A stretch of DNA of 64,000 nt from Cupriavidus nantongensis. GTDB lineage: Bacteria > Pseudomonadota > Gammaproteobacteria > Burkholderiales > Burkholderiaceae. Position numbers and translations under genes: made by a program. The notes below the pieces were generated by a model. That model was not told where the DNA came from. It did no database searches and was given only the letters and a program-made list of their open reading frames with translations. This document shows, in pieces, positions 7,638 through 15,888 of this stretch. The stretch lies in the NCBI RefSeq assembly GCF_001598055.1, contig NZ_CP014844.1, forward strand, positions 2,879,642-2,943,641. Reading direction: 5' to 3'. How positions within the stretch are numbered: position 1 is the first letter of the stretch; every line of letters starts with the position of its first letter.

Positions 7638-8285
7638 ATGCCCGCAAACACTTCTTCCACGCTGTACCGCATCGACGAATGCCCGGACGTGATGGCCGAC
7701 GCCTGCGTCGGCGATGACCAGGGCAACCTGATCTTCCTGTCCATCTGGGCGCGGGACACCGCCGTCCAGCAGTTCCTTGCACGCCTGACCCTCGGGCGCG
7801 ACGAGCAGGGACTGGACCAGTTCCACGTCATCACCGACCAGGGCGGCAGCGTCCCGGTATTCATCGGCAACGTCGATCGCCTGGAAAAGCGCATCACGCG
7901 CGCCTACCGGCGAACGCTGTTCGGTTCGCTGTCCAACGTGTGGCTGTTCGACCGGCGCTGCGTCAAGCCCGACAAGGCCAACGCCAGCGCATTGGCACTG
8001 CTGCCACGTGACAGCGCCCACCGGCTTGACCGCCTGTGGATGCTGGTGCGGGACACCTGCCCGTTGCCGCTGCTCGACCACTGGCGCGAGACCGTGCTGG
8101 AACTGCTGCAAAGCCGCGAGATGCTGGCCCGCCTTCCGTTCGCCCTCGGGCCGCTGGAAGGCCATCGGCTCGCCATCGACGTGCCGGCGCTGAGCTTGGC
8201 GCTGGGCTCCCTGATCCGCAGTGACGCGCTCACCGCCTATCCCTATCCGGCCAAGATTTGGACGCCGGAAGCGGTAGCGGCTTGA
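7638..8285 (+). CDS. Conserved ICE hypothetical protein (215 aa)
   Basis: ATG follows GAGGA at 7626-7630. Soluble, with no signal peptide or named motif. The N-terminal half is mixed alpha/beta (YRIDECPDVMADACVGDDQGNLIFLSIWARD). The C-terminal part is Leu-rich helical. It sits between the 86-residue gene and the DUF6094 methyltransferase, in a region where related islands carry uncharacterised genes. Function unknown. Confidence 0.75.
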   Translation: MPANTSSTLYRIDECPDVMADACVGDDQGNLIFLSIWARDTAVQQFLARLTLGRDEQGLDQFHVITDQGGSVPVFIGNVDRLEKRITRAYRRTLFGSLSNVWLFDRRCVKPDKANASALALLPRDSAHRLDRLWMLVRDTCPLPLLDHWRETVLELLQSREMLARLPFALGPLEGHRLAIDVPALSLALGSLIRSDALTAYPYPAKIWTPEAVAA

Positions 8286-8294
8286 CCCACCCTC

Positions 8295-8318
8295 GGAGGC
8301 ACGCCTTGGCGTGCTTCC
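8295..8318 (+). promoter_or_regulatory. Leader hairpin before the DUF6094 gene
   Basis: Arms ggaggcacgcc (8295-8305) and ggcgtgcttcc (8308-8318) pair with one G-T wobble and a very short loop. No T-tract. It ends 32 bases before the ATG at 8350. Confidence 0.5.
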
Positions 8319-8349
8319 GTCATTCATCCCCGCCAACCAGGAGACTTCC

Positions 8350-9459
8350 ATGGCTCTCATGTTCCCGCGGCTCGCCCGCAATTTCGCCAAAAATGGGTAC
8401 TACCCGACCGACGAACCCACGCTCGAAAGAGCCCTCAACGCACTGATGCCCAGCGACGGGCCGATGTGCATCCTCGATCCCTGCGCCGGTGAAGGCGTGG
8501 CAATCGCCGAAGCCTCTCATGCCCTCGGGCGCGAACAGACCAAGGCGTTCGCCGTCGAATTCGACGCCGAGCGGGCGCGCCATGCCCGCGGCCTGGTCGA
8601 TCACTGCCTGCACGCGGACCTGATGGACACGATGATCTCCAAGCAGTCCTTCGGACTACTGTGGCTGAATCCACCGTATGGCGACCTGTCCAAGGACGTC
8701 AACGGCAACATCGGCTATCAGGGCCAGGGCCGTGCCCGCCTCGAAAAGCTGTTCTATCAGCGTTCGCTGTCGCTGTTGCAATACGGCGGCGTGCTGGTCT
8801 TCATCGTCCCCGGCTACGTGCTCGACGCGGAGCTGGTCGGCTGGTTGACGCGCCACTACACCGATCTGCGTATCTACCGAGCGGTGGAAACGCAGTTCAA
8901 GCAGGTGGTGATCTTCGGCCGCCGGGTCCGTCAGCGGGAGCTGGCACCCGATGGCGTCAAGGCCGTGCGCAATCTGCTGCTGCAGGTTGGGCTTGGCGAA
9001 GTCGAAGCCGAGGAACTGCCGAGCGAATGGCCGTTCCTGCCGTACATCGTCCCCGCCAGTCCGGCCGAGCCGGAGCATTTCTTCCGCGTGACGATGGAGC
9101 CCGAACAGTTCGCCGACGAGGTTGGCCGGCTGCAAGGCCTTTGGCCGTCGCTGGACACGCACTTGGGGACCGCGCAGCAGTCGCTGCGTCCACCGGCGCG
9201 GGCCTTGTCCCACTGGCATCTCGCCCTGGCTCTGGCCGCGGGCGCGATCTCCGGCGTCGTGCGCTCCCAGACGGGGCGCGTGCTCGTCGTCAAAGGTGAC
9301 ACCCACAAGGACAAGACGCTCCAGCGGGAATTCACCGAACGCGAAGACGGCTCCATCGCCGAGACACGCATCCTCACCGACAAGTTCGTGCCCGTCATCC
9401 GAGCGTGGGACATGACGCCTGGCTCCCCGACACGGGGCGAGGTGTTGACCATTCGCTGA
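8350..9459 (+). CDS. DUF6094 class I SAM-dependent DNA methyltransferase-like protein
   Basis: Predicted 369 residues. ATG at 8350 is chosen over 8311 because AGGAG (8339-8343) precedes it. DPCAGEG at residues 43-49 is the SAM-binding motif and NPPYG at 107-111 the catalytic motif of N6-adenine methyltransferases. The C-terminal 200 residues match the ICE-specific DUF6094 layout, including a late segment about TGRVLVVKGDTHKDK. It probably acts on element DNA, with a possible antirestriction role. No cognate nuclease lies next to it. Confidence 0.88.
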   Translation: MALMFPRLARNFAKNGYYPTDEPTLERALNALMPSDGPMCILDPCAGEGVAIAEASHALGREQTKAFAVEFDAERARHARGLVDHCLHADLMDTMISKQSFGLLWLNPPYGDLSKDVNGNIGYQGQGRARLEKLFYQRSLSLLQYGGVLVFIVPGYVLDAELVGWLTRHYTDLRIYRAVETQFKQVVIFGRRVRQRELAPDGVKAVRNLLLQVGLGEVEAEELPSEWPFLPYIVPASPAEPEHFFRVTMEPEQFADEVGRLQGLWPSLDTHLGTAQQSLRPPARALSHWHLALALAAGAISGVVRSQTGRVLVVKGDTHKDKTLQREFTEREDGSIAETRILTDKFVPVIRAWDMTPGSPTRGEVLTIR

Positions 9460-9509
9460 TCTACCGGACGCGCTGCCGTCCTGCCGTACCACATCGAAGG
9501 AGAAACACC

Positions 9510-9788
9510 ATGTTCCCCAATCCGTTCAAGCGGCCTGCGCCGCACAAGCAACCGTTGTTCGCACCGAGTGCGTTGAAGTTGAGCGAGAAGGTGCATTGGC
9601 TGGCCCGGCGAGGTCTGATCGACCCCTTGGCCTATGTCCAGCGCCATGTGCGCGGGGACTGGGGCGAGATCGATGAGGCCACACGCCAAGCCAACGACGT
9701 AGCGATCCAACAGGACAACCTGATGATCTCGCAGTTCAGGATCACGCCGGACCTGGTGCTGATCGCCAAAACCAGCGAGGACCACTAG
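9510..9788 (+). CDS. Small hypothetical protein, paralogue of the next gene (92 aa)
   Basis: ATG at 9510 follows AAGGAGA at 9497-9503. Residues from about 30 on (RRGLIDPLAYVQRHVRGDWGEID) align with the product of 9920-10225 (RAGRLDPIPYFRRHTRGDWGDVN), and both end in a short strand before an acidic C terminus. So this is an anciently duplicated pair. No motif tells the function. Confidence 0.75.
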   Translation: MFPNPFKRPAPHKQPLFAPSALKLSEKVHWLARRGLIDPLAYVQRHVRGDWGEIDEATRQANDVAIQQDNLMISQFRITPDLVLIAKTSEDH

Positions 9789-9855
9789 ACCACGGTGGTC
9801 CAGCTTCCCGAAGAGCGGGACCTGATCTGAGGCCCCACATTGTCATCCTCATCCA

Positions 9856-9883
9856 CCTGACGGAGCCACTTCACTCCGTCAGG
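9856..9883 (+). promoter_or_regulatory. Leader hairpin with 10-bp perfect stem
   Basis: cctgacggag (9856-9865) pairs perfectly with ctccgtcagg (9874-9883) across an 8-base loop, between the two paralogous small genes. No T-tract follows; the next start codon is at 9920. Confidence 0.6.
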
Positions 9884-9919
9884 GGTGTCGTGGCTCAATG
9901 ACCCATCAAGGAGGAGCCC

Positions 9920-10225
9920 ATGGCATCGCATCGCATCGAAACCTACTGCCGGCGGCTGGCGTTCCCCATCGGGGCGCTCATCTTCAGCAGAGGTGTTGAC
10001 CGCCTGGTCCGCGCGGGTCGCCTGGACCCGATCCCGTACTTCAGGCGCCACACCCGTGGCGACTGGGGCGACGTCAACATCCAGCAATGGCAGACGAACA
10101 GCAGCGCGCTTCAATCGGGCGCGTCGCTGGAATCGCACTACGTGATCCACCCAGGGCTGGCCATCCGCATCGTCACCGATGCGCAGCGCAGCGCTACCGT
10201 CATCGTGCTTCCGTCCGAAGACTGA
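9920..10225 (+). CDS. Small hypothetical protein, paralogue of the previous gene (101 aa)
   Basis: ATG follows AAGGAGG at 9909-9915. It shares the RGDWG core and overall plan with the 92-residue gene upstream. It has an extra N-terminal basic stretch (MASHRIETYCRRLAFPIGALI) and a strand-rich C terminus (LAIRIVTDAQRSATVIVLPSED). Soluble, unknown function. Confidence 0.75.
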   Translation: MASHRIETYCRRLAFPIGALIFSRGVDRLVRAGRLDPIPYFRRHTRGDWGDVNIQQWQTNSSALQSGASLESHYVIHPGLAIRIVTDAQRSATVIVLPSED

Positions 10226-10300
10226 GCACGGTTCACCCGCGGGCCATTTAGGCCAGCATCTTCAACCATCTTCGGCCACGCGCCGATTCTCTTCCCACCA

Positions 10301-10320
10301 CGGGGCATGCCATTGCCCCG
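10301..10320 (+). promoter_or_regulatory. Leader hairpin before the SNF2-like helicase
   Basis: Perfect 7-bp arms cggggca and tgccccg with a 6-base loop, flanked by CCACC and GGTGG that can extend the stem. It ends 41 bases before the ATG at 10362. Confidence 0.5.
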
Positions 10321-10361
10321 CTGGGGGTGGTGCATGCCCCATTTTTCATTGGAGCATCACC

Positions 10362-12641
10362 ATGTCCCTCGATCTCGAAACCATTGCCGCTGACGCCGCG
10401 CCCGTACAGGGCGAACTGCTCGACGCGGAATCATCCCCTCTGACCCTGAGCCTTCAGGATTTCGTCGGCGAGTTCGGCGACGAACTGCTCGACGCCCTCA
10501 ACAGCGCCAATCCGCCGGTCTATACCGGCCAACCGCAGGCGCACCGGCAACTCATCGTCGCCAGCCTCAAACGCAAGCTGTTCCCGGCCCAGGCCGAAGT
10601 CGTCCACGCTGCTGCCGAGTTGCTGATCGACCGTGGCGAACGCGCCGCGATCGTCAATGGCGAAATGGGTTGCGGCAAGACGACTGTCGGCATCGCCATG
10701 GCCGCCGTGCTCAATGCCGAAGGCTACCGCCGTACCCTGGTCCTGTCGCCACCGCACCTGGTTTACAAGTGGCGGCGCGAGATCCAGGAGACGGTGGCCG
10801 GCGCCAAGGTATGGGTGCTCAATGGGCCGGATACGCTCGTCAAACTCATCAAGCTGCGTGAGCAGCTGGGTGTGCAGCCCACGGGCCAGGAGTTCTTCGT
10901 CCTGGGGCGCGTCAGGATGCGGATGGGGTTCCACTGGAAGCCTGTCTTCACCCAGCGGCGCACTCGCCACGGCGACGTGGCCGCGTGCCCGGACTGCGGC
11001 ACGGTCATCACCGACCTCGACGGCGAGCCGGTCAACCCGGTCGCGCTCGAAGCCGAGGAATACCGCAGGAAGTGCGGCCACTGCGCCGCGCCCCTGTGGA
11101 CGCTGATCCGCCCGCGCAGCCTGTCCGGCAGCGACCAGTCTTCGGCCGTGCTGAAAGCCCTGAAGCGCATCCCGACGATCGGGGAAGTCACCGCGCAGAA
11201 GCTGATGCAGAAGTTCGGCGACGGCTTCCTGGCCTCGATGCTGGGTGACAACATCCATGAGTTCATCAACTTGATGGACGGCAACGGCGAGCTGGTGTTT
11301 TCCGACCGTCAGGCCACGCGCATGGAGCGTGCGATGGCCAACATGGAGTTCGGCTTTGGCGAGGGCGGTTATCAACCCTCGGAGTTCATCAAGAGGTACT
11401 TGCCGCAAGGCACGTTCGATCTGCTCATCGCTGATGAAGCGCATGAGTACAAGAACGGCGGTTCCGCACAGGGCCAGGCCATGGGCGTGCTGGCGGCAAA
11501 GGCTCGGAAGACCTTGCTGCTGACCGGCACGTTGATGGGCGGCTACGGCGACGATCTCTTTTATCTGCTGTTCCGCGCCTTGCCTGGGCGGATGATCGAA
11601 GACGGCTACCGCCCGACCACGAGCGGCAGCATGACGTCGGCCGCCATGGCGTTCATGAGGGACCACGGGGTCCTCAAGGATATTTATTCCGAGAGCACCG
11701 GCACGGCGCACAAGACCGCGAAGGGCACGAAAGTCAGTGTCAGAACGGTCAAGGCCCCGGGCTTCGGGCCCAAGGGCGTGCTGCGCTGCATCCTGCCGTT
11801 CACGATCTTTCTCAAGCTCAAGGACATCGGCGGCAATGTACTTCCGCCGTATGACGAGGAGTTCCGCGAAGTCGCGATGGACACGGCGCAAGCCGCGGCC
11901 TACCGCGACCTGGCGGGTCGGCTGACCGCGGAGCTGAAACAGGCTCTGGCGCGACGCGATACGACCTTGCTGGGCGTGGTCCTCAACGTGCTGCTGGCCT
12001 GGCCGGATTGCTGCTTCCGGTCGGAGACCGTGGTGCATCCGCGCACGCGCAACACCTTGGCGTTCGTCCCGGCTCAGTTCAACGAGTTCGAGGTGACGCC
12101 GAAAGAGCGCGAGCTGATCGACATCTGCAAAGAGGAGAAGGCGCAGGGCCGCAAGGTCCTTGCCTACACGGTCTATACCGGCACGCGCGACACCACGTCG
12201 CGCCTGAAGGTGCTGCTGGAGCAGGAAGGCTTCAAGGTGGCGGTGCTGCGCGCAAGCGTGGATGCCAGCCGCCGCGAAGACTGGATCGCCGAGCAACTGG
12301 ACCGTGGCATCGACGTGCTCATCACCAACCCCGAGCTGGTCAAGACGGGGCTGGACCTGTTGGAGTTCCCGACGATCGTGTTCATGCAGTCGGGCTACAA
12401 CGTGTACTCGCTCCAGCAGGCGGCACGCCGCTCCTGGCGCATCGGGCAGAAGCACCCCGTGCGCGTGATCTACCTCGGCTACGCCGGTTCTTCGCAGATG
12501 ACCTGCCTGGAGCTGATGGCCAAGAAGATCATGGTCTCGCAGTCCACCTCGGGCGACGTGCCCGAATCGGGGCTGGATGTCCTGAACCAGGACGGTGATT
12601 CCGTCGAGGTCGCACTGGCCCGGCAGCTTGTCGCCGCATGA
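10362..12641 (+). CDS. SNF2/DEAH-type helicase of the ICE core with internal zinc ribbon
   Basis: Predicted 759 residues; ATG at 10362 follows TGGAG (10350-10354). Walker A EMGCGKTT is near residues 102-108 and DEAHEYKNG near 358. The C-terminal QQAARRSWRIGQ is the SNF2-family motif VI. Between the two ATPase motifs lie a CPDC/CGHC pair (about 209-241), a likely four-cysteine zinc ribbon. A helix-hairpin-helix-like stretch IPTIGEVTAQKLMQKFG (about 268-285) follows. These suggest DNA binding by an insertion in lobe 1. It is a typical ICE-encoded helicase of unknown step. A very strong terminator follows. Confidence 0.88.
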   Translation: MSLDLETIAADAAPVQGELLDAESSPLTLSLQDFVGEFGDELLDALNSANPPVYTGQPQAHRQLIVASLKRKLFPAQAEVVHAAAELLIDRGERAAIVNGEMGCGKTTVGIAMAAVLNAEGYRRTLVLSPPHLVYKWRREIQETVAGAKVWVLNGPDTLVKLIKLREQLGVQPTGQEFFVLGRVRMRMGFHWKPVFTQRRTRHGDVAACPDCGTVITDLDGEPVNPVALEAEEYRRKCGHCAAPLWTLIRPRSLSGSDQSSAVLKALKRIPTIGEVTAQKLMQKFGDGFLASMLGDNIHEFINLMDGNGELVFSDRQATRMERAMANMEFGFGEGGYQPSEFIKRYLPQGTFDLLIADEAHEYKNGGSAQGQAMGVLAAKARKTLLLTGTLMGGYGDDLFYLLFRALPGRMIEDGYRPTTSGSMTSAAMAFMRDHGVLKDIYSESTGTAHKTAKGTKVSVRTVKAPGFGPKGVLRCILPFTIFLKLKDIGGNVLPPYDEEFREVAMDTAQAAAYRDLAGRLTAELKQALARRDTTLLGVVLNVLLAWPDCCFRSETVVHPRTRNTLAFVPAQFNEFEVTPKERELIDICKEEKAQGRKVLAYTVYTGTRDTTSRLKVLLEQEGFKVAVLRASVDASRREDWIAEQLDRGIDVLITNPELVKTGLDLLEFPTIVFMQSGYNVYSLQQAARRSWRIGQKHPVRVIYLGYAGSSQMTCLELMAKKIMVSQSTSGDVPESGLDVLNQDGDSVEVALARQLVAA

Positions 12642-12653
12642 CACGTTCCACTT

Positions 12654-12679
12654 ACGGCCCTTCGGGGCCGTTTTTTTTT
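12654..12679 (+). terminator. Rho-independent terminator with UUCG loop
   Basis: acggccc (12654-12660), loop TTCG, gggccgt (12665-12671), then a run of T to 12679. It lies 13 bases after the helicase stop and insulates the transfer unit that starts at 12780. Confidence 0.92.
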
Positions 12680-12712
12680 CCGCTCCCGGCAAAGCGGATG
12701 GCGTGTGGTTCG

Positions 12713-12721
12713 CATTGTTTG
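12713..12721 (+). promoter_or_regulatory. Shared YATTGTTTG element, transfer unit I
   Basis: CATTGTTTG lies 67 bases before the first ATG of unit I. The same sequence, at nearly the same distance, precedes unit II (33397) and unit III (42729). No good sigma-70 -10 box follows at 17 bases, so it may be an activator site or part of an alternative promoter. Confidence 0.5.
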
Positions 12722-12779
12722 CTGCCGCTCGCGGCCCGAGCGGCGATGGTGAGGGCTCGATGTTTCAGGACGCCGAGCT

Positions 12780-13379
12780 ATGTGCCCCTCTCCACCGTGG
12801 TTTTACCATGCCGAACGCCGCCTTCTGGCGGGATTTCTCGGCCTGCTGTGGTCGGCGCTGGCGGGCGGCTGCGCAACGACCACGATGCCAACCGCACCCG
12901 ACCTCATCGAGGAAGTGTCGGCCGCGCCGGAAGCCAGCGCACCCGAGCTCATTCCCGTCGTGCGCTATGGCCGCTACACCCTCGTGGAGATGGCGCCCAC
13001 AGCGGCGCAGCGCGACCTGCTGATGCAGGTCATCGACGTGGCCATGCCTGAGGATGCCCGTGCCACAGTCGGCGACGGGCTGCGACATGTACTCAAGCGC
13101 AGCGGTTACGGCCTGTGCCAGACCGCGCATGCCGTGGTCGAGCTGTACGCGCTGCCATTGCCGGCGGCACACCTCCATCTCGGCCCCATGACCTTGCGCG
13201 ATGCGCTGCTCACGCTGGCTGGCCCGGCCTGGGAATTGCACGCGGATGACCGCGCACGGCAGATTTGCTTCGAGCGGCCCGGTTACCGCGCGATCGCCGA
13301 GCACACATCCGAGCCGCCCGCCACCGAGGCGGTGCAGACGTTCCCGCTGGCGCCCGCGGCTTCGGGAGGCCAGCCATGA
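12780..13379 (+). CDS. PilL N-terminal domain lipoprotein (TIGR03748-type)
   Basis: Predicted 199 residues. An N-terminal signal with lipobox-like LAGGC (about 27-31) predicts a lipoprotein. The body (RYGRYTLVEMAPTAAQRDLLMQVIDVAMP, then GDGLRHVLKRSGYGLC) is the PilL-N pattern of PFGI-1-type elements. It then reads LYALPLPAAHLHLGPMTLRDALLTLAGPAWEL, a secretin N0-like fold. It is the first gene of transfer unit I and overlaps the next gene by 4 bases (ATGA). It probably acts in the envelope as part of the conjugative pilus/T4SS. Confidence 0.85.
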   Translation: MCPSPPWFYHAERRLLAGFLGLLWSALAGGCATTTMPTAPDLIEEVSAAPEASAPELIPVVRYGRYTLVEMAPTAAQRDLLMQVIDVAMPEDARATVGDGLRHVLKRSGYGLCQTAHAVVELYALPLPAAHLHLGPMTLRDALLTLAGPAWELHADDRARQICFERPGYRAIAEHTSEPPATEAVQTFPLAPAASGGQP

Positions 13380-14020
13380 ATGCCCCGCATCCGGCCCAAC
13401 GCTCAACCGCCGCGGTTGTCGTACAGAGCCTCTTCTGGCTTTGGCTGATCGGCCTCAGCGTCATCGTGGCACTGGGCTACCTGGCGATGCGCGATCAAAC
13501 CGACCAGGAGCGCCTAGATTCCCGCCTGCAACGCCTCGAAGCGCAGGCGACGGGCCTGGCCGAGACGATCGAGGCCATCCAGCAGCGCCCAGCCGTCGCA
13601 ACGGCCGCTGACCTCAAGGACACCCGCCAAGTCCTGGAAGCACGCGCTGCCCAGGTCGAGAAGTCGCTGAGCGGCTATGCCGCCGCTGACGACCTTCAGG
13701 CGCTACGCGCCGAAGTCGAGCAGATCAAGACGCGCCAGACCGCCGCGCGTGCCGCAGCACCCGCCCAGCCGCGCGCATCACGCCCGGCCGCCGCCTCCAA
13801 GGCCGAACCGCCGCCGCTGCCGTTCCGCGTCGTCGGCGCCGAACTGCGCGCCGGCCAGCGCAGCGTGTCCGTCGCGCCGAGCACTGGGGACTTCACGCCC
13901 GCCCAACTTCAGGTGCTGCTGCCCGGGGATGCGGTCGGCCCGTGGCGCCTGCAGGCGATCGAGGGAAACACCGCAGTGTTCCAGGCCGGCAACCAGACCC
14001 GCCGTGTGGCGATTCCCTGA
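13376..14020 (+). CDS. ICE membrane-anchored coiled-coil protein (214 aa)
   Basis: The start overlaps the PilL-N stop (ATGA). One membrane segment (VVVQSLFWLWLIGLSVIVALGYLAM, about 14-38) is followed by a heptad-rich helix to about residue 125. Then come a Pro/Ala linker and a beta-rich periplasmic domain (FRVVGAELRAGQRSVSVAP). It is an inner-membrane, periplasm-facing transfer protein by position and topology. I do not recognise a named family. Confidence 0.8.
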   Translation: MNAPHPAQRSTAAVVVQSLFWLWLIGLSVIVALGYLAMRDQTDQERLDSRLQRLEAQATGLAETIEAIQQRPAVATAADLKDTRQVLEARAAQVEKSLSGYAAADDLQALRAEVEQIKTRQTAARAAAPAQPRASRPAAASKAEPPPLPFRVVGAELRAGQRSVSVAPSTGDFTPAQLQVLLPGDAVGPWRLQAIEGNTAVFQAGNQTRRVAIP

Positions 14021-14032
14021 TCGGAGCACCCC

Positions 14033-14758
14033 ATGAAGCCGTCGATCCTCTTTTCCGCGCTCGTGTTGGCGTCGGTGCAGTGGCCCATCTGGGCGCAGCA
14101 GCCCGCCACGGCCCCGGCGCGCAATGCGCAAAGCCAGGAGCGCCCGCTGGCCGCCCGCGTGCTGGTCGACCGGACGGCCAGCGAATGGGGCCTGCAACCG
14201 CAGGAATGGACACGCTACCGCGAGCTGATGGATGGGCCGCTGGGTATCTACTCGCCCAACCTGGACCCGCTGTCCGCCCTGGGCATCGAAGCTCGCACGG
14301 ATGAAGAACGGCGCCGCTATGCGGAACTGCAGGTGCAGGTCGAGGCGCGCCGCGTCGAGAAGCTGCTCGCCTACCAGCGCGCCTACGACGAAGCCTGGCA
14401 ACGCCTGAACCCCGGCATGCAGCGCGTGAACCTGCCCGACGACAAGCCGGGCGCTGGCGCCGCACGCGGCAGCGGGCGCATGGCGGTGTTCGTCAAGGAC
14501 GGCTGCACGGCCTGCGGGCAGCTCGTGCAGCGCCTGCAATCCTCGGGCGCCGAGTTCGACCTGTACATGGTCGGCAGCCGCCAGGACGACGCTCGCATCC
14601 GCGACTGGGCCAAGCGCGCGCAGATCGACCCGGCGCGCGTGCGCGCCGGCAGCATCACGCTCAACCACGACGGCGGCCGCTGGCTGTCGCTGGGCCTGCC
14701 CGGTGATCTGCCTGCGGCCGTGCGCGAAGTGAACGGCCAATGGCAGCGCCAGCCGTAG
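14033..14758 (+). CDS. TIGR03759 family ICE protein (PFL_4693-like), thioredoxin-like
   Basis: Predicted 241 residues with a cleavable signal peptide (about 1-21, ends IWAQQ). The stretch EWGLQPQEWTRYRELMDGPLGIYSPNLDPLSALGIEA is diagnostic of TIGR03759. The C-terminal half has MAVFVKDGCTACGQLV, a CxxC thioredoxin-like site. It is a periplasmic component of the GI-type T4SS. The next gene starts 18 bases before its stop. Confidence 0.92.
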   Translation: MKPSILFSALVLASVQWPIWAQQPATAPARNAQSQERPLAARVLVDRTASEWGLQPQEWTRYRELMDGPLGIYSPNLDPLSALGIEARTDEERRRYAELQVQVEARRVEKLLAYQRAYDEAWQRLNPGMQRVNLPDDKPGAGAARGSGRMAVFVKDGCTACGQLVQRLQSSGAEFDLYMVGSRQDDARIRDWAKRAQIDPARVRAGSITLNHDGGRWLSLGLPGDLPAAVREVNGQWQRQP

Positions 14759-15339
14759 CCGTGCCCCTGCGCGCACTGGTGCTCGCAGCCGGCCTGTATG
14801 CCGGTGCCGCCCTGGCCCAGGAGGTTCCGCCACCGGCTTACCAGCTCGCTGCCCAGCGCGCAGGCATCCCCTCGACCGTGCTCTACGCCGTGGCCTTGCA
14901 GGAGAGCGGCATCCGGCGAGACGGGGGTAAGGGTCGCATCGTCCCGTGGCCGTGGTCCCTCAACGTTGCCGGCCAGTCGCGCCGCTTCGCCACGCGCGCC
15001 GACGCCTGCGCCGGGTTGCAACAGGCAATGCGCGCCACGCCGCACACGCGCATCGACGCAGGCCTGGGCCAAATCAACCTCGGCTACCACAAGCACCGCT
15101 TCACCAGCGCGTGCGACCTGCTGGACCCATACCGCAACCTGGCCGTTGCCGCCGAGATCCTGAAGGAACAGCACACCCCCGGCGAGGACTGGCTGCTGGC
15201 GATCGGCCGCTACCACCGCCCCGCAGGCGGCGAGCCCGCCGCCCGCTATCGGCGCAGCGTGTCGCGCCACCTCGCGCGTGTGCAGGGCACGCGCCCAACC
15301 GCCGCGGTCCTCGCCGCGCGCCAGGAGACCTCCCCATGA
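14740..15339 (+). CDS. Lytic transglycosylase (SLT domain), ICE transfer
   Basis: Predicted 199 residues with a signal peptide (about 1-26, AALAQ). The SLT fold is marked by VLYAVALQESGI with catalytic Glu near residue 53, and by DAGLGQINLGY, which matches the GLMQ-like motif. It locally opens peptidoglycan for assembly of the conjugation channel. The ATG at 14740 overlaps the upstream gene; a GTG at 14761 just after that stop is an alternative start. Confidence 0.88.
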   Translation: MAAPAVAVPLRALVLAAGLYAGAALAQEVPPPAYQLAAQRAGIPSTVLYAVALQESGIRRDGGKGRIVPWPWSLNVAGQSRRFATRADACAGLQQAMRATPHTRIDAGLGQINLGYHKHRFTSACDLLDPYRNLAVAAEILKEQHTPGEDWLLAIGRYHRPAGGEPAARYRRSVSRHLARVQGTRPTAAVLAARQETSP

Positions 15340-15884
15340 CGACATCCCATCCGGCCCACCTCGCGTTCACGGGCCTGCTCATGTTGCTGGCAGGCCTGCC
15401 GCTGGCCGCGCGTGCCGGCGAGCCGCTGATCGTGGTCGAAGACCGCGGCGGCACGTCGGTGCTGCCGTACTACGAGGCCCTCAACCTCCAGCCGCGCGCC
15501 AATGCCCCGGCGCGGCCGCCCATCCCGACGCCCCAGGTTCCTGCCACACCGGCGGACGAAGCCGCGATGCTGCCGGTGCGCAGCGCCAAGCTCACGCCCG
15601 GCACCTTCGCGCGGCGTGTGATCGAAGCGCCCGGCCTGCGGCCGTTCGTGGTAATCGGCGACGACGAGGCGTCCCGGGCCTGGTTGCAGCGCCGCGCCGC
15701 GGCCCTGCGCGAACGCGGCGCGGTCGGCCTGGTGGTCAACGTCGAGACCGCGCAGGACCTGGCACGGCTGCGCGCCCTGGTGCCGGGCGTGCCGCTCGCA
15801 CCCGTGTCCGGCGATGACCTGGCCGAGCGCCTGGGTCTGCGGCACTACCCGGCGCTGATCACGGCCACCGGCATCGAGCAATGA
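15336..15884 (+). CDS. TIGR03765 family ICE protein (PFL_4695-like)
   Basis: Predicted 182 residues. ATG overlaps the preceding stop (ATGA). A signal peptide ends at about AARA-GEP. The sequence EPLIVVEDRGGTSVLPYYEALNLQP and the C-terminal ERLGLRHYPALITATGIEQ are typical of TIGR03765. Periplasmic, part of the conserved block before TraD. Exact role unknown. Confidence 0.9.
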   Translation: MTTSHPAHLAFTGLLMLLAGLPLAARAGEPLIVVEDRGGTSVLPYYEALNLQPRANAPARPPIPTPQVPATPADEAAMLPVRSAKLTPGTFARRVIEAPGLRPFVVIGDDEASRAWLQRRAAALRERGAVGLVVNVETAQDLARLRALVPGVPLAPVSGDDLAERLGLRHYPALITATGIEQ

Positions 15885-15888
15885 AGCC

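Noticed and set aside
10431..12692. 753-codon open frame antisense to the SNF2-like helicase
   Set aside because: It is a long shadow frame of high-GC DNA: no SD, composition rich in Arg, His and Gln, no motif, and the plus-strand gene is certain.
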